64,000 bases of DNA from Calonectria ilicicola (Eukaryota > Ascomycota > Sordariomycetes > Hypocreales > Nectriaceae). Numbering within the stretch: the stretch's first letter is position 1; every line of letters begins with the position of its first letter. The DNA is taken from the NCBI GenBank assembly GCA_020809705.1, contig CP085834.1:1612001-1676000 (forward strand). The letters are read 5' to 3'. Shown here one piece after another: positions 1-9,772 of the stretch. Made by a program: the position numbers and the translations under genes. A model generated the notes under the pieces. That model searched no databases. It had not been told where the DNA came from and saw only the letters and a program-made list of their open reading frames with translations.

Positions 1-663
1 CCCGGCACCCCAGCCTACGAACGTCGACTAAGCTGCTCCGACCGGATTCAGGAGTTGACAGCATCTGGAAGATACATCGACCTGCCTCCGCTGCCCTTGG
101 TCCCATATGCTGTCTCAATGGCCGTGACGGTTGCCTACCGGACCCTCAAAGATTCACAACGGGAGCCGAGTTTTGCACTTCGTGATATTCAAGCGCGGCA
201 TGAAACCCTGGTAGCCCTAAGTAAATACTGGTGGACAGCCAAAGAAATGTTGGTATTGAGTGAACGTGCCCTAAAGGCTCTCAACAATCCTATTTCCAGA
301 ATTACGAATCGAGCTGAGGAAACTGCAATGTTCGTGAGAACGAGCCCGCTTGGCTCGCCTCTAAATCATCCCGCATCTTTGACAAGACATCCACCAACAA
401 ATATCGCCGCTCAAGGTACAGACCATGTCGACGCATCACAACAGCGTAGCTCATTGACGGCAGTACCACCACCGACCTTGACGCCTTCCTCAATCTCAGA
501 CCCATTATTTGACGACAATAACTCTCAAACCCATGAAGATATAAATTACCTCTCCCATTCGAACGCTTCACTCTATTGGGACCTCGATAAGGCTTTTAGC
601 GACATTTACAGTCTTGGACTAAACGATACCTCTCTCGATGCGATGCTCTTCGAGTTTCCATAG
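1..663 (+). CDS. Fungal-specific transcription factor, C-terminal part (5' truncated by window)
   Basis: The reading frame is open from the first base to TAG at 661-663, giving about 220 residues. The gene therefore starts upstream of the window; no start codon should be assigned here. The segment around the YAVSMAVTVAYR run, followed by a helical stretch with LVALSKYWWTAKEM and LSERALKAL, looks like the end of the fungal-specific (Fungal_trans) regulatory domain of Zn2Cys6 activators. After it comes a low-complexity Ser/Thr/Pro-rich tail (about residues 110-180) and an acidic-hydrophobic end (SLDAMLFEFP) that could act as an activation region. The DNA-binding cluster is not in the window, so binding specificity cannot be judged. 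It may be unrelated to the downstream genes. Confidence 0.7.
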   Translation, partial: PGTPAYERRLSCSDRIQELTASGRYIDLPPLPLVPYAVSMAVTVAYRTLKDSQREPSFALRDIQARHETLVALSKYWWTAKEMLVLSERALKALNNPISRITNRAEETAMFVRTSPLGSPLNHPASLTRHPPTNIAAQGTDHVDASQQRSSLTAVPPPTLTPSSISDPLFDDNNSQTHEDINYLSHSNASLYWDLDKAFSDIYSLGLNDTSLDAMLFEFP

Positions 664-874
664 TAGGACCGGAAGAGTCTATCGAATACATCGAATGAAT
701 TTCAGTTAGAATGGGGGGAGTGATTCTTCTGCGCTAGAACTAGCAGCTACAGAGGACTATGACGGGACCAGAGGTAAAGTTTTGGGGTAATGGGGAGGCA
801 ATTTGACCCCGTAAATCAAGATACAGATAGACGAGATCAATAGAGGAGAGCAAGCTCAAAGATTCCTGTAGCCA

Positions 875-1703
875 TCACACACTATCTCCAGCTTGCGCAT
901 CCTTTTGTTTCTGTAATTTTTCCATGCGCTTCGTTACGACATTAGTTAGCCATAGTCCTGTTGCGAACATTCCGAGCCTGAAACGTCATCAGCAGCTGGA
1001 TCATTGTCAAGAACCACCAAAATACCTACACTCCAAGGGCCCTAAAACAACCAATAGCGCGAATGAAGTCAGCCCCGACACGGCATGCAGGGCTATGACG
1101 TTGATTTTTGCACGAGAGTTGGTCTGATGCGTTCCAGACGTACGAGCCTGTGATGATGGGGCAAAGGACAATAAAAAACAGCAGGAGATTAATCGACCAG
1201 CCGGGCCCGGCTTTGGGATCTACGCATGGCAAGACGACAAATTGGAGAAAGAGGAAACCAACTTCGGTGGTGCTAGCTACTATGCTCACCAAGCTGAAAT
1301 TGAACGCAGTCAGTGTTGTAAATGTGAGCATTAGGCAACATGCGATTGGAGAGACATACACTTCCTTAGGAGCATCGCTCAAGGGGATTCTAGTGAGAGG
1401 CGTCCACGACAAAATCATGCTGACAATCCATGGCAAGGTGATTGCGGAGAGCAGCACGATGCCGTGGACAGCGTCTCTCCATCCCGTCAGCTTGATTGTA
1501 GCGCCAGGTGTTGGAGGAGCAGTTTGTTGGTTTTTAGAAGCAGATGATGGGCCAGCTTCATGTTCAGTTTCCGTTGATGATTGTGTTGTAATGGTATTTG
1601 TGTCATCTTCGCGCGACATTGGGGCGTCGGCGAAACCCACCACATCGTCGTCTTCGTCCTTGTCATCGGGCGGGTTTGGATTTGATTTCTCGTGTTTTTC
1701 CAT
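875..1703 (-). CDS. Small four-helix membrane protein, unknown function (2 exons)
   Basis: The model is complement(join(875..977,1144..1703)), 220 residues. The first exon has an acidic, Ser/Thr-rich cytosolic-type N-terminus of about 70 residues, then hydrophobic segments around GIVLLSAITLPWIV, the SPIACCLMLTFTTLTAF run into the FLFLQFVVL run, and NLLLFFIVLCPIITG. A donor GTACGT at 1143 and an acceptor TTTCAG at 978-983 remove 166 nt. The second exon then finishes the last helix with LGMFATGLWLTNVV and a basic tail (KRMEKLQKQK). Without splicing the frame ends in a non-hydrophobic tail 40 residues later, so I prefer the spliced model. I recognise no family. The ATG at 1703 is the first in frame. 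It lies tail-to-tail with the upstream transcription factor, with 211 bp between them. Confidence 0.55.
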
Positions 1704-3748
1704 AGCAGCGACTGATGAACGCTGAAGCTACATTGACAGAACAAAAAGGACTTTCCTTTGAGGGGTCGGCAAAACGGCTGAGGGGAGTGGATATGCAAGT
1801 CAGCCTCACGATGTGGTTGCGGGGAACCGATATTCGCCTTGGCGCTAGCACCGCCCCAATCCGAAACGAAAATGGGTGTGATTGGACACGACAAGTTCAG
1901 CTCCTGCAAGAAGGACCAGAACCTGGCGTCATGGAATAGGCAACAAGCCAGCCAGAAAGGCGTACTCGGACTGTTATGTAAAAATGACGGAAATAAGACG
2001 GCCTTGGGCGCACTGTTGAAGGACTTGCTCATGTAGCCCCAAGCATCACCCAACTCAAACAAGGTAATTTTCGATTTATTAAACGAAGTTTATTCAGAGA
2101 ACTCTTGGACCATGGAATAAAGTTCCTGAATTAATTGTCATGATAGAAGCATCCAAATGTGTTTCATTGCTTTTGCACCAGACACTTCTTACAGCTAGGC
2201 TGCAAAAATTAAGAAGCGACGCTCCATTTGGTCTTCATTTTTCGCCCCAGCCAGAAGAACAATCAATAAATTTTAATATTTTATATCGCACAGCCTGAAA
2301 TCGGATTATTGAATTGATTGGAAATATATAATACTCTTAATCAGTATCTAGTGACGTGATCCGATATACAGTTCAATTAGTACCTAAGTCAACTCAAGTA
2401 TAATAGGGTTGTCCGCTCAGCCATGTTCGGGTCAAAACGGCGTTGACTTTGGCTCCTGCAAGATGGAAGAAAATGCTGCAGGCTAGGTTCGTATGGCGTA
2501 CAAGCTATCCCAGACCCTCCCTCCAAAAGAAAAGGCATGCAGAAGCCTGTTCGTCTCCACAACCTTGGTCCTCACAAATCTAGCCACGGCCCACTAGGAA
2601 AACACGACCCGGTACAGTGGGTACTAAAAAACAACAACAAAAAAACATACAACACTCGGCATTCGCTGGTCGTCACCGACCCAACTACTACTCAAGCGCT
2701 CCTCAGCTTGACTATGGGAGAGCGGACGGGATCCCGTATTCTCTAAGGGCTGTGGTCGTATGTGACAGCAGTGGTCACTTTGCCTGCTGATGTACGTTCT
2801 TACTGGATGCCCGCACCCGCAAGTCAAGTCATACTTACTCTATAATCGGCTGAATCACAAACACCAAGCAACCCTTGGAGGCACCTCTTGAGCTGGCATC
2901 AATTAATCTTCACAATTTACATGCTACAAGAAGTAGGATGTCTGAGATAATTGGCCTAAATAATGCTATAGTAGTGTCAATCCAGCCGACCAGCCTCTAC
3001 TAGATCGATGTAATCGAATTCATTTGCCTCTCAAAAAGCATTTGATCAACCTCCACACGCAACCTTGAACAAAATTGCTCATCATGCCGGAAAAAGGTTT
3101 ATCTTTTTCATTATTATCTTTTATTCTAGAAAGAATCTAGTCAAGAAGCTGTACGTGCTTGGTCATCGGGGCTGCTGTTTCGTATCAACTCTGAATGTGC
3201 CCCAAAGCTAATATTCCAGTTTAATCACGTGCATTATCAGAATCGATTTGATTTCCGAGCAGCAAATGTTCACTGAATGATATTTTGGGGGTCTTTCTTG
3301 TCTATGCTATGTGATATCATTATGCAGAGTGGAATGTGAAGCGAGGAAAAGAGTGTTCAAAATGATCCAAAGATTGAGCCTGGCCAGTTGACTGTAGTTG
3401 CGGCCAACGGGATCGATCAACCATGTCTTCTACAAAAAGGTAGGTTCTACCAAAAGGTAGGCGGCACGGTTCATAATCTTGTTCATATCTATGATGATAT
3501 TTAGGAGGATATAAAATTAGTGCTTGAAGAAGAAATTGCGTGGATGACGATTAAGAAACACTTTCCACAACTCCCAAGGCAATATGACGCATGATCTACA
3601 TTGAGATTTGTTCATTTTAGTCTCAGGGTAGTGGTGAAGGGTTACCCAGATCGGCGGTTGTTGCGTATCCGGCATCATCTCACGCAGAACTCCTGCAACC
3701 CCCCGATCACCACTGCAGCTAAACAAGAGAGATTATGGCTTTTTCCAA
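1704..3748. other. Gene-free interval
   Basis: About 2 kb without a convincing coding region. Short open frames here lack recognisable motifs, overlap real genes in other frames, or have no splice partners. Base composition is moderately AT-rich from about 2060 to 3500. I see no terminal repeats, tRNA or other structured element. Confidence 0.5.
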
Positions 3749-4486
3749 TTATACGCCGCCAGGCGCATACTGCCTCAAAGCCTTTGCCATTGGCGTGAAG
3801 TCAGTCACTGTGAGCTCCTTCTCGGACGTCTTCCAGCCCAGAGCCCACGGCAGTCTCTCCTCCACGAAGCTAGCATTGATCCAATCCCTTCTCGCCTTGC
3901 TATCTTCCACACTCCCGCCGAGCGCGGCGAGGAGACCGTTCATCTGGTCAAACGTGGCCTGGACATCGGCAGCATCGAGGCTAAAATTGGGATTCGCCTT
4001 CCTCGCGTCTTCCAACCTTGCAGCGCCTGCCTCAGCAGCCTGCTTCCAGGTAACATACTCATCCGGCAGCCTCGCCATCACTGAGTCCCAGATGGTTCTG
4101 TTGAAGCTCAAGTTATCGCCGAACGCCAAGTCTCCCCGGCTCAAGCTCCCATCGTGGTCGAGGGGCTTCTGAACAAGGTCGTCAAGATGGAACGTGTTGT
4201 TCACGCCTGTGGTGGAATAATTCAGGGCAGAAGGGACGGGGCCCGCTGCGATGGTGCGGGAAAAGTTGAAGGCCTGCATCTGTGCCACCGTGGCGCTTTC
4301 GCCTGAAATGAAGGAGCCATTGCGATTGATGTAACCGTGGTTGGCGAGGATGTTGAGCGCAGGGCAAGGTGAGCGACGGTCGGAGGGACTAGGGGCAATG
4401 TAAGGGTGCTCTGGGTCCTCAAACTGGGCATCCGCGGCGGTTGCCAGGAGGGCCACGCAGACCGACGAGATGAGTCCGGCTCGCAT
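3749..4486 (-). CDS. Secreted heme-thiolate (chloroperoxidase/unspecific peroxygenase-like) peroxidase
   Basis: Intronless, 245 residues, a usual length for the short subfamily. Residues 1-20 form a signal peptide ending in ATAADA. P40-C41-P42 is the heme-thiolate PCP motif, with Cys41 as expected axial ligand. The family's EHD-S metal-binding motif appears as D110-H111-D112-x-S114, followed by SRGD (116-119) and GDN, which are typical conserved blocks. The ERLPWALGWK stretch near residue 209 matches the C-terminal part of the family. Members use hydrogen peroxide to halogenate or oxygenate organic substrates outside the cell. The Glu-to-Asp change in EHD is unusual. Several NxS/T sites fit secretion. 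A TATA-like stretch lies about 90 bp upstream. It has no obvious operon-like partner. Confidence 0.88.
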   Translation of the reverse strand: MRAGLISSVCVALLATAADAQFEDPEHPYIAPSPSDRRSPCPALNILANHGYINRNGSFISGESATVAQMQAFNFSRTIAAGPVPSALNYSTTGVNNTFHLDDLVQKPLDHDGSLSRGDLAFGDNLSFNRTIWDSVMARLPDEYVTWKQAAEAGAARLEDARKANPNFSLDAADVQATFDQMNGLLAALGGSVEDSKARRDWINASFVEERLPWALGWKTSEKELTVTDFTPMAKALRQYAPGGV

Positions 4487-5744
4487 CGTGACTTTCTGGT
4501 TTGAGATATGAACGACTGTGATGAGCGCTGTAGTGGATGAATCGCCAGTGCCAAGGTTGGATCATCAGGCCGTTTTATAAATACCCGTTCAATAATATTG
4601 CCCTTATTTCCAATCCCATCCAATCGTAATGGCATTGGCCGGCGTCTCGATTTAGGTTTACCAAAGCTTTTTACCGGGAGCACCGGCACATGGATTTTCG
4701 CCCAGCATGTATCATGTTCACTTTAATTGAGTTTCCAGAAGTAAATAGACAGCGTAATTCGATACGAGAAGCCCTGTTTTTGGCCAATCAGGGAAGCCCT
4801 TCAGCGCCTTTCCGTTGGGCCATGACTTAAGAGAAAACGGCACGTTTTTGGAAAGTCTCCTGTACGACTGACCTGTACGACAGACTGGCGGTACCCAGTA
4901 GCGCGGTGTCAAAATTCATTAGCGTGGAATTGAAATAAAAATAAAAAGGAGCGTTGAACTCATTTCACGCTAAGACTTCTGAACCTTCTGGTTCTCTCTA
5001 TCATTAACCTCAGTGGCGGTTCACGGCATACACAAGAGGAAGTACGGCATCACATTACCTTTATCTTCTGCCTCGACAAACATTCTTGAGTAGGCCTCAT
5101 TTCCCATACCTTGAAGTGGTGAGCGCTTGAAATTGCAAAAAGATAATTAGTGTTATTGCGCCCTCCCGGGCACACCCGCACGGACATTGATGCTAAATAT
5201 GAGTGGGTAGACGAGTGATCTCAGTCTTTAGGACTCTGGGGAATGTTGCTATCGCAGCTGCTCCCTTGTTTAGAAATCGCGTGTCTATCGTATATTAGGC
5301 ATCGTTCTGAATTGCAGCCCGTAACCCAGCCAGAGGCCATCTAAGTGTATTCAGGGAAAACCTACATGTACCCTGTTATAACGTACAATGGCAGTACATT
5401 GACTTAGGGTAAATTTCAGAACATTCACCCCAGCTAGACTAGTGGCAATTTCCCGGTAACTCTCGGGGAAGGTCGTCTTCAATTCCGCCAATAAGGGCGA
5501 TTCCAACCTCACCTGCGAGATTTACCACGCACAGGTTGTTTGTCTCACATATCGTATAGTACCCGTAATCCCCCATCTGGTCCTCATCCTCAAACAGGAT
5601 TTCGCCGCCCTCAGGGCCTGGCCTATTTTCGTGGCAATGGGACTTCTGTTTATATTTGTTATCATGTTTCAACGCCGTAGAGGGTTCCAGTAACTATTCC
5701 TCTCAGATGCACGAATCTCCCATTTATTTGAAGATACCCATGGC
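4487..5744. other. Gene-free interval between peroxidase and transporter
   Basis: It contains the peroxidase promoter and the 3' flank of the transporter gene. One 77-residue frame on the minus strand (5439-5672) has a mixed, protein-like composition with four cysteines. It has no signal peptide, recognisable domain or partner exon, so I do not call it a gene. Confidence 0.4.
4572..4584 (-). promoter_or_regulatory. TATA-like box of the peroxidase gene
   Basis: On the minus strand the sequence reads GGTATTTATAAAA about 90 bp upstream of the peroxidase start codon, a plausible core-promoter position for a highly expressed fungal secreted-enzyme gene. This is inference from position and sequence alone. 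Confidence 0.4.
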
Positions 5745-7643
5745 CTATTTCTCCACTGTCTCATGGTGCTCGATGTCTCCTTCTTTCTTATTCGCAAGGT
5801 TTACATCGGTGAGCATATCCCTTAAAATCTCTCCATGACTCCCGTAATGTCTCGGTTCATTCTTAGCTGTCGCGACCACATCCCAGAATCCGCTAGACTT
5901 GGAGAATATCAGATCCATTTCCTCAAGAGAACGATTCTTGGTTTCCGGATAGAATAGGTAGACTAGTGGCACCGAGATGCTGTTAAAGACAGCAAAAATG
6001 ATATACGTCTTCCAGCCGATGGAGGCAAAGGCGACGGGAGTTATCATGACCTAGTCGCAATGTCAATAAAGAAGGCTCTTGACAAATATTCTGAGACGAT
6101 ATCACTCACCACGAGAAAATTGAAGATCCAGTTTGCTGAGGTGGCGAGGGCATTTGCCTGCGCTCTAATCTCTAGTGGTACGAGCTCGGGGGGGATCAGC
6201 CAAGGCCGCACCAGCCAAGAGCGAAAAAGGTGTTGAAGACAAAGAGAAAAGTTGCGGCGGCAATTCCCGCACTGGTACCTCCTTGCATCGTGGTACCCGC
6301 GAGGATGGCCATAGAGATAGCCATGCCAACAGATCCTATTAGAAGCAATGGCCGCCGCCCCAGTCTCTCAACAAGAAAGATGGCTGGAAGTGTGGCGAGA
6401 AAGTACTCAGTTCCGTTGCAAGCTGCTAGAATTCTAGACATAAACCCCGAGAGTCCGATTTCATTTTCATAGATTGTGGTGGCGTAGTATGCTACAATAC
6501 CGATCATTAATGCTGTCCATATGAGCAGAAGGGGCGTGAAAGTCCTTAAGCTTACTGATGAGGTTGATGCCAGTAATCTGCTGTAACACCTGGATACCTG
6601 CAAAAATAAATCAGCAATCACCCGTTTGACACAAGATCGAAGCATGCCGTACCGTAAGCAAGCCTCGTTCGCTGGAAATTCTTGGAGCGACCCATTTGGG
6701 CAAGATCGCGGAAGCTTCCTTGAGTAGACGCTTGCACTGTGTTTCTGATAGCCTCAACTTGCGACACAACATATTCATCATCTGTGGGGAGGTCGTTAAT
6801 TGCGCTCAAGATCTCTACCGCTTCGCTGGTTCTATCTTTGAGCACCAGCCACCTTGGGGATTCGGGCATGCTCATGACCGTAGCGATGACAAACAGAGCA
6901 AAAACGAGCTGAAGGGCAATGGGGGCACGCCAAGCCGCGGTCGACGGCTCGAGAAAGGAAAATCCAAAGTCAATCCAGTAGCTTATTGCAACACCACAGA
7001 TGACGATGGATAACTCTGCCATGACAGCCTGTCCTCGACGGTGAGGCTTGGAGCACTCCGCCTGCCAGACTGGCACGGTTGCGGTATTCATTCCGCAGCC
7101 AACTCCGCAGGTAACTCGTCCGACAATGAGCTGCCCCAAATGAAACGCAGAGCATTGTAGAATAGCCCCGATGGACATGATGATAGAGCCAGCGAAGATG
7201 GTTTTTCTGCGTCCAAGTTGATCTCCAAACGCAATGGTAAGCAGTGCCCCAGCGAAGCACCCAAGGTTGTATGACGAGACCGAGATGCCTAGGAAGGTTG
7301 TTAGCGAAAGCTACGCCGTTTCACCGAAAATACATGACGCGGACATACCCTGAATAACGGATTGGTGGTTCTTTTGTGCAGGCGACATGTCTATCGTGCA
7401 CTCTTGAGTGGTGCAAATCTCTGGAAATGTCCTCGTAAACGATGGTAGGGTTAACAGACCCCCCATAACACCTTGGTCATATCCAAACAGTCTGCGGGTG
7501 TGATTAGCCTTGTATTTCTTTTACCATTAATTTTTGAATGTAACAGACAGGAGATCAATTCCAGCAACAAGAAAAATGGCAAAGTTGAGTTTAGTGCCTC
7601 GAAGGCCGAAGAATGGTGTACCCATGATGACGGAGCGTGTCAT
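5745..7643 (-). CDS. MFS sugar transporter, six exons, with a 1-nt frameshift in exon 5
   Basis: Model: complement(join(5745..6050,6110..6491,6556..6597,6653..7288,7349..7491,7549..7643)). All five introns are 55-64 nt GT-AG. The encoded blocks are those of the sugar-porter family: LFGYDQGVMGG in helix 1, GDQLGRRK in loop 2-3, PESPRWL at the central loop, QQITGIN then YYATTIYENEIG in helix 7, ERLGRRPLLL in loop 8-9, and PETKNRSLEEMD after helix 12. The repaired length would be about 534 residues, normal for the family. The frame breaks at 6196-6198: after residue 403 (GWCGLG) a TGA appears, while the next frame continues with PPELVPLEIRAQ. One base is missing. As it stands the product loses the last two helices and the PETK motif. 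It would import a hexose-like substrate at the plasma membrane. The gene heads away from the SDR and kinase cluster. Confidence 0.85.
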
Positions 7644-8279
7644 GAAAGGGGAATATGAATTAAGATGTGCACTCTGCTGCCATGTCCCGAATTTGTTCGA
7701 TCAACTGTTGGCCGCCAGCTCGACCTTTTATACTTGACAGATTCATCGTACCACAACGGTCAACGCTCAACCCCAGATTCCATACCCCGGACCCCAGACC
7801 CCCGGACACCAAGAAGTCGAGACCCCAAACTTTGAGTCCTAAAGGAGTTACCGTAAATTGAGAGTAGACTGTGGATTTTGCCGCCTAGTCAATGCGTACC
7901 CATGTTGGTCGGAACGCCGTCGGAGGGCTTCCGATGACGACCCACTGGTTTACGTCCAGGCGGTGGGCGAGCGATTACTGCATGCACTGCGTGGAGCGAA
8001 TTAGGTCGCCAGAACTAGTAACATTGGCGCAATACCTAGCAGGCTTTCGGAGACGCCCCGAACTTCATATCCACCCTGCTCAGAGGCTGTTATATTATCC
8101 ACGAGTTCACACTCGCGAGTGATTTTACACTAACTCAGTCACACAGGGAGCCTAATTGCGAGCCAAGCTGAATCCTCGAGCTTCAAATCGATGGGTTGGA
8201 GGAGATTATAGGGATAGAGGCAAAATTATCACACTTAGAGATGCATTTAACTACCTGGGATATTTGAGTTATATCATGG
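7644..8279. other. Intergenic region between transporter and SDR genes
   Basis: It holds the transporter promoter with the 7920-7934 palindrome, and the 3' flank of the SDR gene. A short CCCCAGACCCC-type pyrimidine-rich stretch lies near 7780-7800. No coding region is supported. Confidence 0.5.
7920..7934. promoter_or_regulatory. Palindromic candidate operator upstream of the transporter
   Basis: TCGGA-GGGCT-TCCGA, an inverted CGG-N7-CCG, lies 277 bp upstream of the transporter start. A further TCGGA half-site is at 7909-7913. Inverted CGG triplets are the classic target of Zn2Cys6 dimers. Close relatives occur in the other two promoter regions of the cluster (9578-9591 and 11361-11387). Binding by the 13557-15884 regulator is inference. 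Confidence 0.5.
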
Positions 8280-9270
8280 CTACTTGGCAGGATGCTTCCA
8301 GGAGCTCGCGCCTCCATCTACCAACATGTCCTGGCCGGTATACCAACTGCTCGCTTGGCTACAGAGAAAGAGTATACACCCTTTAAGCTCGTCAGGATTA
8401 CCAACTCGTCCAAACATGGTCTCTCTGCTCATATGGTATGCAAACTCAGGATTTGCTTTCGATGCTTGCTCATACATCGCCGTCTTCATCGGGCCTGGGG
8501 ATAGCGAGTTCACCCGAATGCCGTGATGCGCCAACTCCATCGCCATTGGCTTCACTAAGCCTCGCACTGCACATTTGGAAGCAGCATAAACGCTGATATT
8601 CTGCGCTGCTGTTCCGACGTGAGTTGCTACACTGCCGATGAAGACGATTGACCCTATCGAGGTCTCTTGTCCTGGAGGCGGAGCACCAAGGCGATTGCGC
8701 TTGCGGATCATCGCATTCGCGCAAGCTTGGGCAACGAGGAAAGACCCGACAAACTAATCAAAACGTCAGCGTAAGCGTGTCCCAAGCAAGATATTGTAAA
8801 CGAATTACGTTAACGTCGAATGTTGACTTAAGATTCTTATCCGAGGAAGTCAGGAATGGCTCATCCATTGCAATGCCAGCGGCATTCACACTAAAATGAT
8901 CTCAAAGTTAGCAATGGGGAAGGGCCACCTTGTATATCATGGATCTCACTTTATATCCACAGTCCCAAACTCATCCTCAATCCTCTGGATTGTTGCATTG
9001 ACTTGTTCGCGGTTTGTCACATCCGTCTTATAGTGTTCGGCTTTGACGTTGTATTTAGACCTGATCTCATTGAGAACATCTTCTTGGATACCCAGATCTA
9101 AAATAGCAATGTTTGCGCCAGCCTCGGCAAGAGCGTGGGCAAATACCAAGCCCAAACCTCGAGCTGCGCCGGTCACAACCGCCGTTTTGCCTTGGCAGGA
9201 AAACTGAAGCCATATGTAAGAGATGATGTATTCCATTGACACAAAAGCTAAAACAACGTACCTGATCCAT
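8280..9270 (-). CDS. Classical short-chain dehydrogenase/reductase (SDR), 4 exons
   Basis: Model: complement(join(8280..8753,8809..8890,8950..9203,9262..9270)), 272 residues. Exon 1 encodes only Met-Asp-Gln, and all three introns are 55-59 nt GT-AG. The Rossmann motif TGAARGLG is at residues 14-21, the structural NAAG at 90-93, and the catalytic Ser156, Tyr171 and Lys175 sit in the pattern GS...YAASK. The SPGPMKT segment and C-terminal LVDGG are also standard. It is a cytosolic NAD(P)-dependent alcohol/ketone oxidoreductase; the substrate cannot be read from sequence. It shares a 502-bp divergent promoter with the GFO/IDH/MocA gene, suggesting co-regulation in a sugar or polyol pathway. The short first exon explains why the unspliced frame seems to run through an upstream non-SDR stretch. 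Confidence 0.88.
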
Positions 9271-9772
9271 GGTGATGATTTTAAGCGTAAAGCTACTGAC
9301 GGGATAGAAAATTGAAAAAAATAAGTTTTTAGTTGGAAACCACGGTTAGCCTTGTCTAGATAGCACTGCCAATTGGGGCATTTATGTAGGCTTCGGAGAA
9401 CATCAGGCTCTCCCCGCATGAAGAGGTGGAGAGATTGGTCTAGCGTATTCGGGACCGTCGGGAAGATCACCGCGGAGAAGAGGTGGAGTTACAGGAGTAT
9501 GGAAAACGCGACAATACCAAAATTAGACCAGGTGAGGCAAGTCATCTATCGCAAAAGCCCTACTATCGGGGCCCACCTCGGAGCCATCCGACATCCAGCT
9601 CAAGCCTCAGTCGAAGGGGATGGTTGGTGCCAATAGTACATGTTAGGCAATGAAGACGAAATATCGTAATTCTATCTTTCATAAGTACGCGATAGGTGCA
9701 AAGCTTTGAGATGTCCCCATCCTTCTTCCTTAACCTCCATTCGTCTACTTGTCCATCACTCTCGCGATCATC
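9271..9772. promoter_or_regulatory. Divergent promoter of the SDR and GFO/IDH/MocA genes
   Basis: A 502-bp region between two divergently transcribed genes. It contains the palindrome TCGGA-GCCA-TCCGA at 9578-9591, a CCGCGG core near 9470 and several other CGG triplets. The arrangement suggests one set of sites controls both genes. Confidence 0.5.
9578..9591. promoter_or_regulatory. Palindromic candidate operator in the divergent promoter
   Basis: TCGGA-GCCA-TCCGA, a perfect inverted repeat with CGG-N6-CCG. It is 182 bp upstream of the oxidoreductase ATG and 308 bp upstream of the SDR ATG. It matches the arms found at 7920-7934 and 11361-11387. Confidence 0.5.

Noticed and set aside
1487..2062. 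191-residue minus-strand frame
   Set aside because: It overlaps exon 1 of the membrane-protein gene in another frame and has no motif.
5439..5672. 77-residue minus-strand frame with four cysteines
   Set aside because: No signal peptide, domain, promoter signal or adjoining exon; it sits in the 3' flank of the transporter.
6181..6210. Explaining the transporter frameshift by an intron or by the C homopolymer
   Set aside because: An intron with a GTGCGG donor would delete a conserved segment and still hit a stop; changing the C count leaves the TGA in place.
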